NCBI RefSeq assembly: GCF_023499255.1
Contig: NZ_CP092183.1
Span: forward strand, 2,239,501-2,303,500
DNA from: Couchioplanes caeruleus
GTDB taxonomy: Bacteria > Actinomycetota > Actinomycetes > Mycobacteriales > Micromonosporaceae
Direction: 5' to 3'
Length of the DNA: 64,000 nt
Positions 1 to 7,412 of this stretch are shown piece after piece. Numbering within the stretch: the first letter of the stretch is position 1; every line of letters begins with the position of its first letter. A program made the position numbers and the translations under genes. Below the pieces are notes generated by a model that saw only the letters and a program-made list of their open reading frames with translations, was not told where the DNA came from and made no database searches.

Positions 1-839
1 TTGCCACCGGAGTAGTTGTTGACCCACGGCTGGGGCGTCCAGTTGCTGTTCGTCCGGATCCACGAGTAGTCGTTGCCCGGGAACGAGGAGCCGGCGAAGG
101 TGCCCTGCGAGACGTTGTTGTAGCCGAGCGTCGGGCTGTTCACGCCGCCGCAGTGACCGGCGCTGACGAAGCCGCCCGCGACCGCGAAGCCCACCGAGCA
201 CAGCGTGTTGCCGTTGATGACGTACTGGTCGCCGCCGCGGATGTCGTACATCGGCTTGGGCTGCTCGGCGGCGTCGGCCACCGTCACCGAGCCCGCGCCG
301 CTGGCGGCCGCGAAGGAGCGCGCCTGTGCCGACGCGCCCGGCTTGGCCATCACCACCAGGCTGTTCGAGGCGACGTCGACGTACCAGCCGCGGATCGCCG
401 TACCCTGCGCTTTCGCGGCGTTGCGGTCCAGCCGGGCGCGGGATGCCTCCAGGTCGGCCGCGCTCCGGCCGACGATCTTCGGCACGGCGCCCTCGGCGCG
501 GACCGCGGCGGCCTGGCGCGCGTCGGTGACCGCGACGGTGAGCCGGTCGGCGCCGCGGGGGATCCAGGCGCCGGCGAAGGTCCCGCCCAGCTTCGTGCGC
601 AGGCGCTTCTCCACGACCGGCGCGGCGGCCTCGGTGGCGAGGCGGGCGGCGATCTGATCGTCGCTGAGCCCCAGGTCGCGGCGCATCGCCGCCACCATGC
701 CCGGGGCCATGTCGAACCGGGGCGCCGCGGTGGGTGCGGCAGGCGCCGGTATGGGTGCGGCGAGACTGGGCGCCGGTAGCACGCCGATGGCGGTGAGCGC
801 CGCGGCGCCGAGGCCGAGCGCTTTCAGGGCACGGGACAT
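1..839 (-). CDS. Secreted S1-family (alpha-lytic/streptogrisin type) serine protease, 3' end cut by window
   Basis: The minus-strand frame stays open from the ATG at 839 to the window edge, giving the first 279 residues; the C-terminus and stop lie outside. Residues 1-28 look like a signal peptide (basic start, hydrophobic core, Ala-rich end). Residues about 40-195 resemble the prodomain of alpha-lytic protease relatives, with the mature enzyme starting near YDIRGGDQY (about 198). The His of the triad is visible in SAGHCG (H229) and the Asp in PGNDYSW (D257); the catalytic Ser (GDSGG motif) would be beyond the edge. C214 and C230 match the conserved first disulfide. It is expected to be exported and self-processed. 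A cellulose- or chitin-binding C-terminal module is possible but not visible. Family assignment is sure; substrate is unknown. Confidence 0.9.
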   Translation of the reverse strand, partial: MSRALKALGLGAAALTAIGVLPAPSLAAPIPAPAAPTAAPRFDMAPGMVAAMRRDLGLSDDQIAARLATEAAAPVVEKRLRTKLGGTFAGAWIPRGADRLTVAVTDARQAAAVRAEGAVPKIVGRSAADLEASRARLDRNAAKAQGTAIRGWYVDVASNSLVVMAKPGASAQARSFAAASGAGSVTVADAAEQPKPMYDIRGGDQYVINGNTLCSVGFAVAGGFVSAGHCGGVNSPTLGYNNVSQGTFAGSSFPGNDYSWIRTNSNWTPQPWVNNYSGG

Positions 840-877
840 GGGGGAAGTCCTTCGCTGATCTGGGGGAATCGAGGAAG

Positions 878-889
878 GAGAGCGCTCTC
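878..889. promoter_or_regulatory. GAGAGCGCTCTC operator-like palindrome upstream of the protease
   Basis: A perfect 12-base palindrome lies about 40 bases upstream of the protease ATG. The AGCGCT core and length resemble the CebR-type LacI-family operator of streptomycetes (TGGGAGCGCTCCCA), which controls cellulose-related genes. Palindrome is seen directly; regulator identity is inference. Confidence 0.5.
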
Positions 890-1046
890 TAGCATCGGAG
901 TTTGTCGATAGTTAACGGATCTGTCAAGAAAGTTGAGAGATTTCGACGGTGGTGACGCGTGGTAATGTTGCCGGGTCGCGGTTCCGACTTCGTATATTTG
1001 CCAGCGCCTGGTGGGTATCTGATCCCACCGGGCGTTTGTCGTCTCC

Positions 1047-1082
1047 GTCCCGGTTCGGGCCGGAGGCTGTCCCGGTTCGGGC
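1047..1082 (+). repeat. 14-base direct repeat in csp leader
   Basis: The sequence gtcccggttcgggc occurs at 1047-1060 and again at 1069-1082, 22 bases apart start to start, inside the presumed 5' leader of the cold-shock gene. Each copy contains a small inverted element (cccg/cggg) and could form a hairpin. Confidence 0.6.
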
Positions 1083-1143
1083 GGGGTCGGAGCGGCGCGG
1101 CGGGGCTCGCGCGGTGCGCGCCCCCATGGTGAAGGAGTGCGGC

Positions 1144-1347
1144 ATGGCTGTCGGCACGGTGAAATGGTTCAACGCGGACAAGGGCTTCGGCTTCATCACC
1201 CAGGACGGTGGGCAGCCCGACGTGTTCGCCCACTTCTCCGCCATCGCGTCGGACGGGTACCGCTCCCTCGAGGAGAACCAGCGCGTGGAGTTCGACGTCA
1301 CCCAGGGCGCCAAGGGCCTGCAGGCCAGCAACATCCGGGTGATCTGA
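1144..1347 (+). CDS. Cold-shock protein (CspA family)
   Basis: A 67-residue single-domain cold-shock protein starting [18 protein letters not shown]. Both nucleic-acid-binding motifs are present: RNP1 (KGFGFI) and RNP2 (VFAHF). Such proteins bind single-stranded RNA/DNA as RNA chaperones in the cytoplasm. The start is set by AGGAG at 1133-1137, six bases before the ATG, and by the family's usual length; the longer open frame upstream is leader. A strong hairpin follows the stop, so it appears to be monocistronic. Confidence 0.95.
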   Translation: MAVGTVKWFNADKGFGFITQDGGQPDVFAHFSAIASDGYRSLEENQRVEFDVTQGAKGLQASNIRVI

Positions 1348-1361
1348 CGAGCGTGGCACGA

Positions 1362-1387
1362 CGGCGGGCCGCGACCGCGGCCCGCCG
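1362..1387 (+). terminator. Intrinsic-type terminator hairpin after csp
   Basis: A perfect 12-base-pair GC stem (arms 1362-1373 and 1376-1387) with a tiny loop lies 14 bases after the csp stop. There is no U tract, as is common in actinobacteria. It separates csp from the methyltransferase gene. Confidence 0.7.
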
Positions 1388-1414
1388 GTCCACTCCGTAC
1401 GAGAATCGAGGCGT

Positions 1415-2146
1415 GTGAAGACCTACACAGGTGCTCCCTACCCGGCGGACACGCACAGCCCGCTCCAGCGGCGGCTGCTGCGCAACGCCTCGTCCCCCGC
1501 GCGTGCCCCGCAGAGCGACGCGCTGCGCCTGCAGGCGCCCGCGCTGGTGCCCGAGGTCCACCTGTTCCTCGCCGAGGACGCCGTCCTGCTCTGGGCGCGC
1601 CTCGAGGCCGAGGCCGGTCACCCGCTGCCCGCGCCGTTCTGGGCCACCGCCTGGGCCGGCGGCCAGGGCCTGGCCCGCTACGTGCTCGACCACCCGCAGC
1701 TCGTGGCCGGCCGCCGGGTGCTGGACCTCGCCTCCGGATCGGGTCTGGTCGCCATCGCCGCCGCGCACGCCGGCGCCGCCGAGGTGGTGGCCAACGACAT
1801 CGACCCGTACGCCGTGGCCGCCATGCACGCCAACGCCAACGCCAACGGCGTGTCCGTCCACATCTCGGCCGAGGACCTGACCGGCGGCGACGGCGGCGAG
1901 GTCGATCTCGTCCTGGCCGGTGACTGCCTGTACAGCGGGGACATGGCCGCCCGCATGCTGCCGTTCCTCGGCCGCGCGATGCGCCGCGGCGCGACGGTGC
2001 TGCTCGGCGATCCGCAACGCGGGTATGCGCCCGCCGGCCTGCTGCGCACGCTGGCGACGTACCCGCTGATTCAGCCGAGCGCGGTCGGAGATCAGCAGGA
2101 ATGGGTCAGCGTCATGACCCCCGTGGCCGTCGAGCTGGCCTCCTAG
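1415..2146 (+). CDS. Class I SAM-dependent methyltransferase
   Basis: This 243-residue protein has the Rossmann-type SAM-binding motif I, VLDLASGSGLVAIAA, near residues 102-116, followed by the acidic motif II region (VVANDIDPYAV) and a motif IV-like DLVLAGDCLY. The layout and length fit the small protein-lysine methyltransferase group (ETFB-KMT/METTL-like), often labelled L11-methyltransferase-like in actinobacteria. The substrate cannot be read from sequence. Translation starts at a GTG; the GTG two bases earlier is followed at once by a stop. It lies 97 bases ahead of the NAD kinase operon on the same strand and could be cotranscribed. Confidence 0.75.
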   Translation: MKTYTGAPYPADTHSPLQRRLLRNASSPARAPQSDALRLQAPALVPEVHLFLAEDAVLLWARLEAEAGHPLPAPFWATAWAGGQGLARYVLDHPQLVAGRRVLDLASGSGLVAIAAAHAGAAEVVANDIDPYAVAAMHANANANGVSVHISAEDLTGGDGGEVDLVLAGDCLYSGDMAARMLPFLGRAMRRGATVLLGDPQRGYAPAGLLRTLATYPLIQPSAVGDQQEWVSVMTPVAVELAS

Positions 2147-2243
2147 CTCCAGACCCGCCCGCACGCGCCCTCGCAGTTGCCCGTCGAACGTGTCAGGCTG
2201 AACGCTGACCCGTCGGGGGACGGGTCCGCGAGAGCCGTGGGGT

Positions 2244-3455
2244 GTGGGCATGGGCATGGTCAAAGTCGTCGGGCTGGTCCTGCATCCCCGGCGGGACTGC
2301 GGCTCGGCCATCGAGGCGATCGTGCGATGGGCGGCGTCACGCGACGTGACCGTGCTGGGCCTGCACGACGAGATCACCCGGATCGACTGCGACGCCGTCG
2401 AGGTCTCCGCGGAGGAGATGGTCGAGCGCGCCGGGCTCCTGGTCAGCCTCGGCGGTGACGGCACCATGCTGCGCACGATGCGGCTGGTCGAGGGGCGCAA
2501 GACCCCGGTGCTGGGCGTCAACGTCGGCCGGCTCGGCTTCCTCGCCGAGGTCGACCTGCCCGACCTGCCCGGCGCGCTGTCGGCGATCGACGAGCACAAG
2601 TTCACGGTCGAATCGCGGACGGCGGTGCGCACGGTCCTGCCCGACGGCAGGGAAGTCTCGGCCTTCAACGACATCGCGCTGGTCCGCGTGCCCGGCGACG
2701 GGCTCGCGCACGTCGGCATCACCGTCGAGGGCAGCAACTTCGTCCGGTACGCGGCCGACGCCGTGATCGTCGCCACGCCCACCGGATCGACGGCGTACAG
2801 CTTCTCCGCGGGCGGCCCCATCGTCTCGCCGAACGTGGAGGGCATCCTGGTCAGCGCGTCCGCCGCGCACTCGTCGTTCAACCGCTCGCTGATGCTCTCG
2901 CCCGACGAGCACCTCGAGCTGGAGGTCGCGGCGACCAGCGGCCGGCTCGCCATCGAGGTGGACGGCATCATCCAGGGCCATGCCGGGGCGGGCGACCACC
3001 TCCGGATCATCCCCGTGCCGGCCGCCGCGCAGGTCATCCGCTTCGGCCGGACCTCGTTCTACGAGCGCGCCCGGCGCAAGCTGCGCGTCGAGGGCAGCGC
3101 CCAGGTCGGCGGCGGCGACCCGTCGGACGCCGTGGTGGTGGACAGCTTCGAGCAGTCCCGCTACGAGGTGCTGCTCGGCGGAGAGCTGGCCGGCGTCCTG
3201 CACTACCGGCGGCACGGGCAGCAGGTCGAGCTGGCGCACACCGAGATCGACCAGGCCTTCGAGGGGCGCGGGCTGGCCGGCCGGCTCGCCGCGGGCGCCC
3301 TCGACGACGCCCGCCGGCGCGCCACCCCCGTCGTGGTCACCTGCCCGTTCGTGGCGGGCTGGCTGGACCGTCACCCCGAGTACGCCGACGTGCTCGCCGC
3401 CCCGCCGGACCCTCGTCCCGAGAACTCCATCCACACCGGAGGCAACCTCTCATGA
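2244..3455 (+). CDS. nadK: NAD kinase fused to a C-terminal GNAT-like (PF14542-type) domain
   Basis: Residues about 6-285 are an ATP-NAD kinase, which makes NADP from NAD in the cytosol. Key motifs are GGDGT (70-74), the ND pair in FNDIALVR (142-143) and TPTGSTAYSFSAGGP (178-192). After a short linker, residues about 298-387 form a compact GNAT-type acetyltransferase module with HTEIDQAFEGRGLAGRL and VVVTCPFVAGWLDRHPEY, the signature of the small CG-type GNAT family. NAD kinases are normally about 290-300 residues, so the 403-residue length reflects a genuine in-frame fusion. Starts at 2244 (GTG), 2250 and 2256 (ATG) are all possible; no strong ribosome site decides. Its stop overlaps the next start (ATGA), so the zinc-finger gene is translationally coupled. 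Confidence 0.88.
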   Translation: MGMGMVKVVGLVLHPRRDCGSAIEAIVRWAASRDVTVLGLHDEITRIDCDAVEVSAEEMVERAGLLVSLGGDGTMLRTMRLVEGRKTPVLGVNVGRLGFLAEVDLPDLPGALSAIDEHKFTVESRTAVRTVLPDGREVSAFNDIALVRVPGDGLAHVGITVEGSNFVRYAADAVIVATPTGSTAYSFSAGGPIVSPNVEGILVSASAAHSSFNRSLMLSPDEHLELEVAATSGRLAIEVDGIIQGHAGAGDHLRIIPVPAAAQVIRFGRTSFYERARRKLRVEGSAQVGGGDPSDAVVVDSFEQSRYEVLLGGELAGVLHYRRHGQQVELAHTEIDQAFEGRGLAGRLAAGALDDARRRATPVVVTCPFVAGWLDRHPEYADVLAAPPDPRPENSIHTGGNLS

Positions 3456-3745
3456 GCGAACCCGCCTGCACCCACCTCGACCAGGCGAACGACGTCACAC
3501 CGTCCGGACAGGGCTGCGTGGAGTGCCTGGCGGCCGGCGCCCGCTGGGTGCACCTGCGCGTCTGCATGACGTGCGGGCACGTCGGCTGCTGCGACTCGTC
3601 GCCCGGCAAGCACGCGACCGCGCACTTCCACGGCGAGTCCCACCCGCTCGTGCAGTCGTACGAGCCGGGTGAGGACTGGTGGTGGTGCTACCAGGACGAG
3701 GTGGCCTTCAAGGTCGCCGACGCCCCCACGTTCACCTACGGCTGA
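3452..3745 (+). CDS. UBP-type zinc finger protein
   Basis: A 97-residue protein that is essentially one UBP-type zinc finger. Candidate zinc ligands are C6, H8, C22, C25, C38, C41, C46, H54, H58 and H64, followed by a WWWCY patch (76-80) corresponding to the region that holds peptide C-termini in eukaryotic members. In eukaryotes this fold binds the free Gly-Gly end of ubiquitin; bacteria lack ubiquitin, so the partner here is unknown. Its ATG overlaps the nadK stop and the next gene begins 17 bases after its stop, placing it in the middle of the redox-signalling operon. A role as an adaptor or sensor for that system is inference. Confidence 0.85.
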   Translation: MSEPACTHLDQANDVTPSGQGCVECLAAGARWVHLRVCMTCGHVGCCDSSPGKHATAHFHGESHPLVQSYEPGEDWWWCYQDEVAFKVADAPTFTYG

Positions 3746-3762
3746 GCACGCAGAGGAACTCC

Positions 3763-5421
3763 ATGGGTCACCCCGCCATCCTGACCGTCGACGACGACCC
3801 CTCCGTCTCCCGGGCGATCGCACGGGACCTGCGCCGCCGCTACGGCGAGAACTACCGCATCATCCGGGCCTCCTCGGCGACCGACGCCCTGGAGGCGCTC
3901 AGGGACATCAAGCTGCGTGGCGGCCGGGTCGCCGTCATGCTCGCCGACTACCGGATGCCGCAGATGAACGGCATCGAGTTCCTGGAGCAGGCGATGGACC
4001 TGTTCCCCCACGCGCGGCGGGCGCTGCTGACCGCGTACGCCGACACCGACGCCGCCATCCAGGCCATCAACGTGGTGGACGTCGACCACTACCTGCTCAA
4101 GCCCTGGGACCCGCCGGAGGAGAAGCTCTACCCGGTCATCGACGCGCTCCTCGACGCGTGGCAGGCCACCGGTGACCGCGAAGTCGAGGACATCCGCGTC
4201 GTCGGGCACCGCTGGAGCGAGCCGTCGTACCAGATCCGGGATTTCCTGGCGCGCAACCTCGTGCCGTACAAGTGGCTCGGCGCGGACGACCCGGAGGGGC
4301 GCCGCCTGCTCGAGGCCGCCGGGGTGGGCCCCGAGGCGATCCCGCTGGTGGTGACGGCCGACGGCCGGGCGCTGGCGCAGCCGAGCACCTCCGAGGTGGC
4401 CGAGGCGGCCGGCCTGTCCACCGCGCCCAACCGCGACTTCTACGACCTGATCATCGTGGGCGGCGGACCGGCCGGGCTGGGAGCCGCCGTGTACGGCGCC
4501 TCCGAGGGCCTCAAGACGCTGCTCGTGGAGCGGCAGGCGGTCGGCGGGCAGGCCGGGCAGAGCTCCCGCATCGAGAACTACCTCGGCTTTCCCGACGGCA
4601 TCTCCGGCGCCCAGCTCACCGACCGGGCGCGCCGGCAGGCGGGCAAGTTCGAGGCGGAGGTGCTCAACACCCGCGAGGTCACCGGGCTGCGGCTGGACGG
4701 CTCGGCCCGCACGCTGACCTTCGGCGACGGCGGCGAGGTGTCGGCGCACTCGATCGTGCTGGCCACCGGGGTCGCGTACCGGCCGCTGGTCGCCGACGGC
4801 ATCGCCGAGCTGACCGGCTCGGGCGTCTACTACGGGTCCGCGTCGACCGAGGGCCCGTCGTGCGCCGGCAGCGACGTCTACATCGTCGGCGGGGCGAACT
4901 CGGCCGGGCAGGCGGCGCTCTTCTTCTCCCGGTACGCCCGCAGCGTCACCCTGCTGGTGCGCGGCGACTCGCTCGAGGCGTCCATGTCGTACTACCTGAT
5001 CCAGCAGCTCAACAAGATCGACAACGTGCACGTCCGGACCCGCTGCGAGGTGGTCGGCGCGCAGGGCGACGGGCACCTGCAGGCGATCACGATCTGCGAC
5101 AGCAAGAACGGCCGCAGCACGACGGTCGAGTGCGGCTACCTGTTCGTCTTCATCGGCGCCGAGCCGCGGACGGACTGGTTGAGCGACGCGGTGGCCCGCG
5201 ACGAGAAGGGTTTCGTCTACACCGGGCCGGACCTGTTGACGAACGGCACACGCCCGGCGGGATGGGATCGCGACCGCGATCCGTTCTACCTGGAGTGCAG
5301 TGTTCCCGGCATCTTCGCCGCCGGCGACGTCCGGGCCAACTCGGTGAAACGGGTGGCCTCGGCGGTCGGCGAGGGCGCGATGGCCGTCACGCTGGTCCAT
5401 CGTTACCTGGAGGCACAGTGA
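3763..5421 (+). CDS. Response regulator fused to thioredoxin-reductase-like flavoprotein
   Basis: This 552-residue protein has three parts. Residues 1-135 are a receiver domain with acidic D10-D12, phospho-acceptor D62 in LADYRMPQMNG and K113. Residues about 142-220 look like a thioredoxin/glutaredoxin fold without a CxxC (HRWSEPSYQIRDFL where the redox motif would sit). Residues about 225-552 are a FAD/NADPH reductase with GGGPAG (233-238), a second dinucleotide motif GGANSAGQ (376-383) and the C-terminal FAD motif GIFAAGDVR. The redox CxxC of true thioredoxin reductases is reduced to one cysteine (C367), so disulfide reduction of thioredoxin is unlikely. The ATG at 3763 has AGAGGA upstream. 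The kinase gene overlaps its stop (GTGA), so the pair is a two-component system with a redox or NADPH-dependent output. Confidence 0.9.
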   Translation: MGHPAILTVDDDPSVSRAIARDLRRRYGENYRIIRASSATDALEALRDIKLRGGRVAVMLADYRMPQMNGIEFLEQAMDLFPHARRALLTAYADTDAAIQAINVVDVDHYLLKPWDPPEEKLYPVIDALLDAWQATGDREVEDIRVVGHRWSEPSYQIRDFLARNLVPYKWLGADDPEGRRLLEAAGVGPEAIPLVVTADGRALAQPSTSEVAEAAGLSTAPNRDFYDLIIVGGGPAGLGAAVYGASEGLKTLLVERQAVGGQAGQSSRIENYLGFPDGISGAQLTDRARRQAGKFEAEVLNTREVTGLRLDGSARTLTFGDGGEVSAHSIVLATGVAYRPLVADGIAELTGSGVYYGSASTEGPSCAGSDVYIVGGANSAGQAALFFSRYARSVTLLVRGDSLEASMSYYLIQQLNKIDNVHVRTRCEVVGAQGDGHLQAITICDSKNGRSTTVECGYLFVFIGAEPRTDWLSDAVARDEKGFVYTGPDLLTNGTRPAGWDRDRDPFYLECSVPGIFAAGDVRANSVKRVASAVGEGAMAVTLVHRYLEAQ

Positions 5422-6884
5422 GCGACATCGAGGAAATCCAGCTCCAGCCCTGCGAACCCGGCAAGCTCACGATCGCCGAGCTCAAGACGCTGTTCCTGTT
5501 CGAGAAGCTGACCGACGAGCAGCTCACCTGGATCGCCGACCACGGCTGCACCATGCACGCGCCGGCCGGCTCCCTGGTGCTGCGCGAGGGCGACCCGGCG
5601 GAGATCTTCGTGATCCTGCTGAGCGGCACGATCTCGCTCAGCCGCCGGGTCGGCCAGGACGACGTACAGACCTCGCGGACGGAGCAGCGCGGCGTCTACA
5701 TGGGCGCGACCCAGGCGTACATCCGTGACGAGGGTGTGCCCCGTACGTACATGGCGTCGATGCGCGCGCTCGACGACGCCGACTTCTTCGTGCTGTCCGC
5801 CGCCGACTTCGGCTGGATGATGCGCGAGTGGTTCCCCATGGCGATCCACCTGCTGGAGGGGCTCGCGCTCGGCATGCGCAACACCCAGGCGGCGATCAGC
5901 GAGCGGCAACGCCTCGTCGCGCTGGGCGCCCTGTCCGCCGGCCTCATGCACGAGCTCAACAACCCGGCCGCAGCGGCGTCGCGGGCGACCGGCGCGCTGC
6001 GTCAGCGCGTCGCGGGCATGCGCCACAAGCTGGGCATGCTCGCCGCGGGCAAGGTCGACCCGGACCGCCTCGACGCGCTCGTGGAGCTGCAGGAGGAGGT
6101 CATCGAGCGGGCCGCCAAGGCGCCCGAGCTGACCGCCATGCAGGCCGCCGACCGGGAGGACGAGCTCGGCGACTGGATGGAGCGGCGCAACGTCACCGGC
6201 GGGTGGGACCTCGCCCCGGTCTTCGCCCAGGGCGGCCTCGACGTCGCGTGCCTCGACGACATGGAGGCCAAGGTCGGCTCGCCCGAGCTGCTCGACCAGG
6301 CCATCCATTGGATCGGGTACGCGCTGGAGACCGAGCAGCTGATGAGCGACATCGAGGACGCCACCGGCCGGGTCTCCTCCCTGGTGTCGGCGGCCAAGCA
6401 GTACTCGCAGCTCGACCGCGCCGCGCACCAGTGGATCGACGTGCACACCGGCCTGGACAGCACGCTCGTGATGCTCGGCCACAAGGTCGGCAAGGGGATC
6501 AAGGTCGTCAAGGAGTACGACCGCGGCCTGCCCCAGGTGCCGGCCCACCCCGCCGAGCTCAACCAGGTCTGGACCAACATCATCGACAACGCGGTTCAGG
6601 CCATGGCCGGCGCGGGCACGCTGACGCTGCGTACGTACGGCGAGGACGGCCACGTCGTGGTCTCGATCGGCGACACCGGCCCCGGCGTCCCGGAGGAGTT
6701 GCGCAAGCGGGTCTTCGAGCCGTTCTTCACCACGAAGCCGGTGGGCGAGGGGACGGGCCTGGGCCTGGACATCTCGTACCGCATCGTGGTGAACGGCCAC
6801 GGTGGCGACATCGTGCTGCAGTCGAAGCCGGGGGACACCCGCTTCCTGGTGAAGCTGCCGCTCGCGGAGCCGTCCTCCCGCTGA
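5418..6884 (+). CDS. Cyclic-nucleotide-domain sensor histidine kinase
   Basis: A 488-residue soluble histidine kinase; no membrane segment is evident, so it should sense in the cytoplasm. Residues about 25-145 form a cNMP-binding-type beta-barrel (LVLREGDPAEIFVILLSGTISLS). The dimerisation/phospho-acceptor region holds the H-box LMHELNNPAAA with H179. The ATPase domain (about 350-480) has the N-box NQVWTNIIDNAVQA, G-box GDTGPGVP and EPFFTTKPVGEGTGLGL. The GTG start overlaps the stop of the response regulator-reductase gene by GTGA, strongly suggesting they are cognate partners. Whether the sensor domain binds cAMP or another ligand, or none, is unknown. Confidence 0.9.
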   Translation: MSDIEEIQLQPCEPGKLTIAELKTLFLFEKLTDEQLTWIADHGCTMHAPAGSLVLREGDPAEIFVILLSGTISLSRRVGQDDVQTSRTEQRGVYMGATQAYIRDEGVPRTYMASMRALDDADFFVLSAADFGWMMREWFPMAIHLLEGLALGMRNTQAAISERQRLVALGALSAGLMHELNNPAAAASRATGALRQRVAGMRHKLGMLAAGKVDPDRLDALVELQEEVIERAAKAPELTAMQAADREDELGDWMERRNVTGGWDLAPVFAQGGLDVACLDDMEAKVGSPELLDQAIHWIGYALETEQLMSDIEDATGRVSSLVSAAKQYSQLDRAAHQWIDVHTGLDSTLVMLGHKVGKGIKVVKEYDRGLPQVPAHPAELNQVWTNIIDNAVQAMAGAGTLTLRTYGEDGHVVVSIGDTGPGVPEELRKRVFEPFFTTKPVGEGTGLGLDISYRIVVNGHGGDIVLQSKPGDTRFLVKLPLAEPSSR

Positions 6885-6891
6885 CCGGCGC

Positions 6892-6920
6892 GGCGGGTGG
6901 TGGCGGTCACCGCCCCCGCC
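6892..6920 (+). terminator. Probable terminator hairpin after the redox operon
   Basis: Inner arms 6902-6907 and 6909-6914 pair perfectly, and the flanking GGCGGG (6892-6897) can pair with CCCGCC (6915-6920) across a small bulge. It starts 7 bases after the histidine-kinase stop and has no U tract. Confidence 0.4.
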
Positions 6921-6952
6921 CTGCCCCCGGGGTCGCTCGATGGAAAGCGTCC

Positions 6953-6982
6953 TTGACATGTGCGGCGGTGGTCGGGCATGGT
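6953..6982 (+). promoter_or_regulatory. Promoter candidate for the membrane protein/HTH pair
   Basis: A perfect TTGACA at 6953-6958 is followed after 18 bases by CATGGT (6977-6982), a weak -10. The start codon at 6989 is so close that the transcript would be nearly leaderless, which agrees with the lack of a clear ribosome-binding site. Confidence 0.4.
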
Positions 6983-6988
6983 CGACCC

Positions 6989-7402
6989 ATGACAAGCGAG
7001 CTTGACACGAGCGTGCCGAGCCGCAGGGATCGTGCCCGCGCCGTCGCCTACATCCGCGACCTGGCTCCCGCCATGGCCGCCTACGTCGTCGCCATTGTCG
7101 TCGTCGTCGCGTGGGGACACCTCGACGGCGAGAGTCCGTGGCGCTTCGTCTGGGCGTTGCTGCCCGTGCTGCCCGTCCTCGGCGTGGTGCGGGCCGTGGT
7201 GCGCGGTCTCCGTCGCTCCGATGAGTACGCGCAGCTGATCCAGCTCCGCGGCCTCGCCGTCGGCTTCGCCGTCGCCATGGTCGCTTACGTCGTCCTGGGC
7301 ATGCTGACGATCGCGGGCCTGAGTACGCCCGCCGGTCCCTGGATCGCCTTCGGCGCCGGGATGGTTTCCTGGGCGGCGGCCACCGCCATCGCCGCGCGGT
7401 GA
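6989..7402 (+). CDS. Small four-helix membrane protein paired with an HTH regulator
   Basis: A 137-residue protein with a basic N-terminus and four hydrophobic stretches (roughly residues 27-44, 52-68, 88-108 and 114-134), so it is an integral membrane protein. No known catalytic motif is visible. The next gene, 10 bases downstream, is a 73-residue Xre-type regulator of the YozG kind; small membrane protein plus YozG-like regulator is a recurrent gene pair in bacteria and archaea. The function is unknown. The ATG at 6989 is chosen because the longer upstream frame has no hydrophobic or conserved content. Confidence 0.7.
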   Translation: MTSELDTSVPSRRDRARAVAYIRDLAPAMAAYVVAIVVVVAWGHLDGESPWRFVWALLPVLPVLGVVRAVVRGLRRSDEYAQLIQLRGLAVGFAVAMVAYVVLGMLTIAGLSTPAGPWIAFGAGMVSWAAATAIAAR

Positions 7403-7412
7403 CCGGGCAGCA

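Larger units (their letters stand above)
840..1143. other. Divergent intergenic region, protease promoter and long csp leader
   Basis: This gap of about 300 bases separates the divergent protease and cold-shock genes. It holds the palindrome at 878-889, an AT-richer stretch at about 900-965 that is the likely promoter zone for both genes, and a GC-rich leader with a 14-base direct repeat. No convincing coding frame was seen. A long 5' leader is typical of cold-shock genes, where it affects mRNA stability and translation. Confidence 0.5.
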
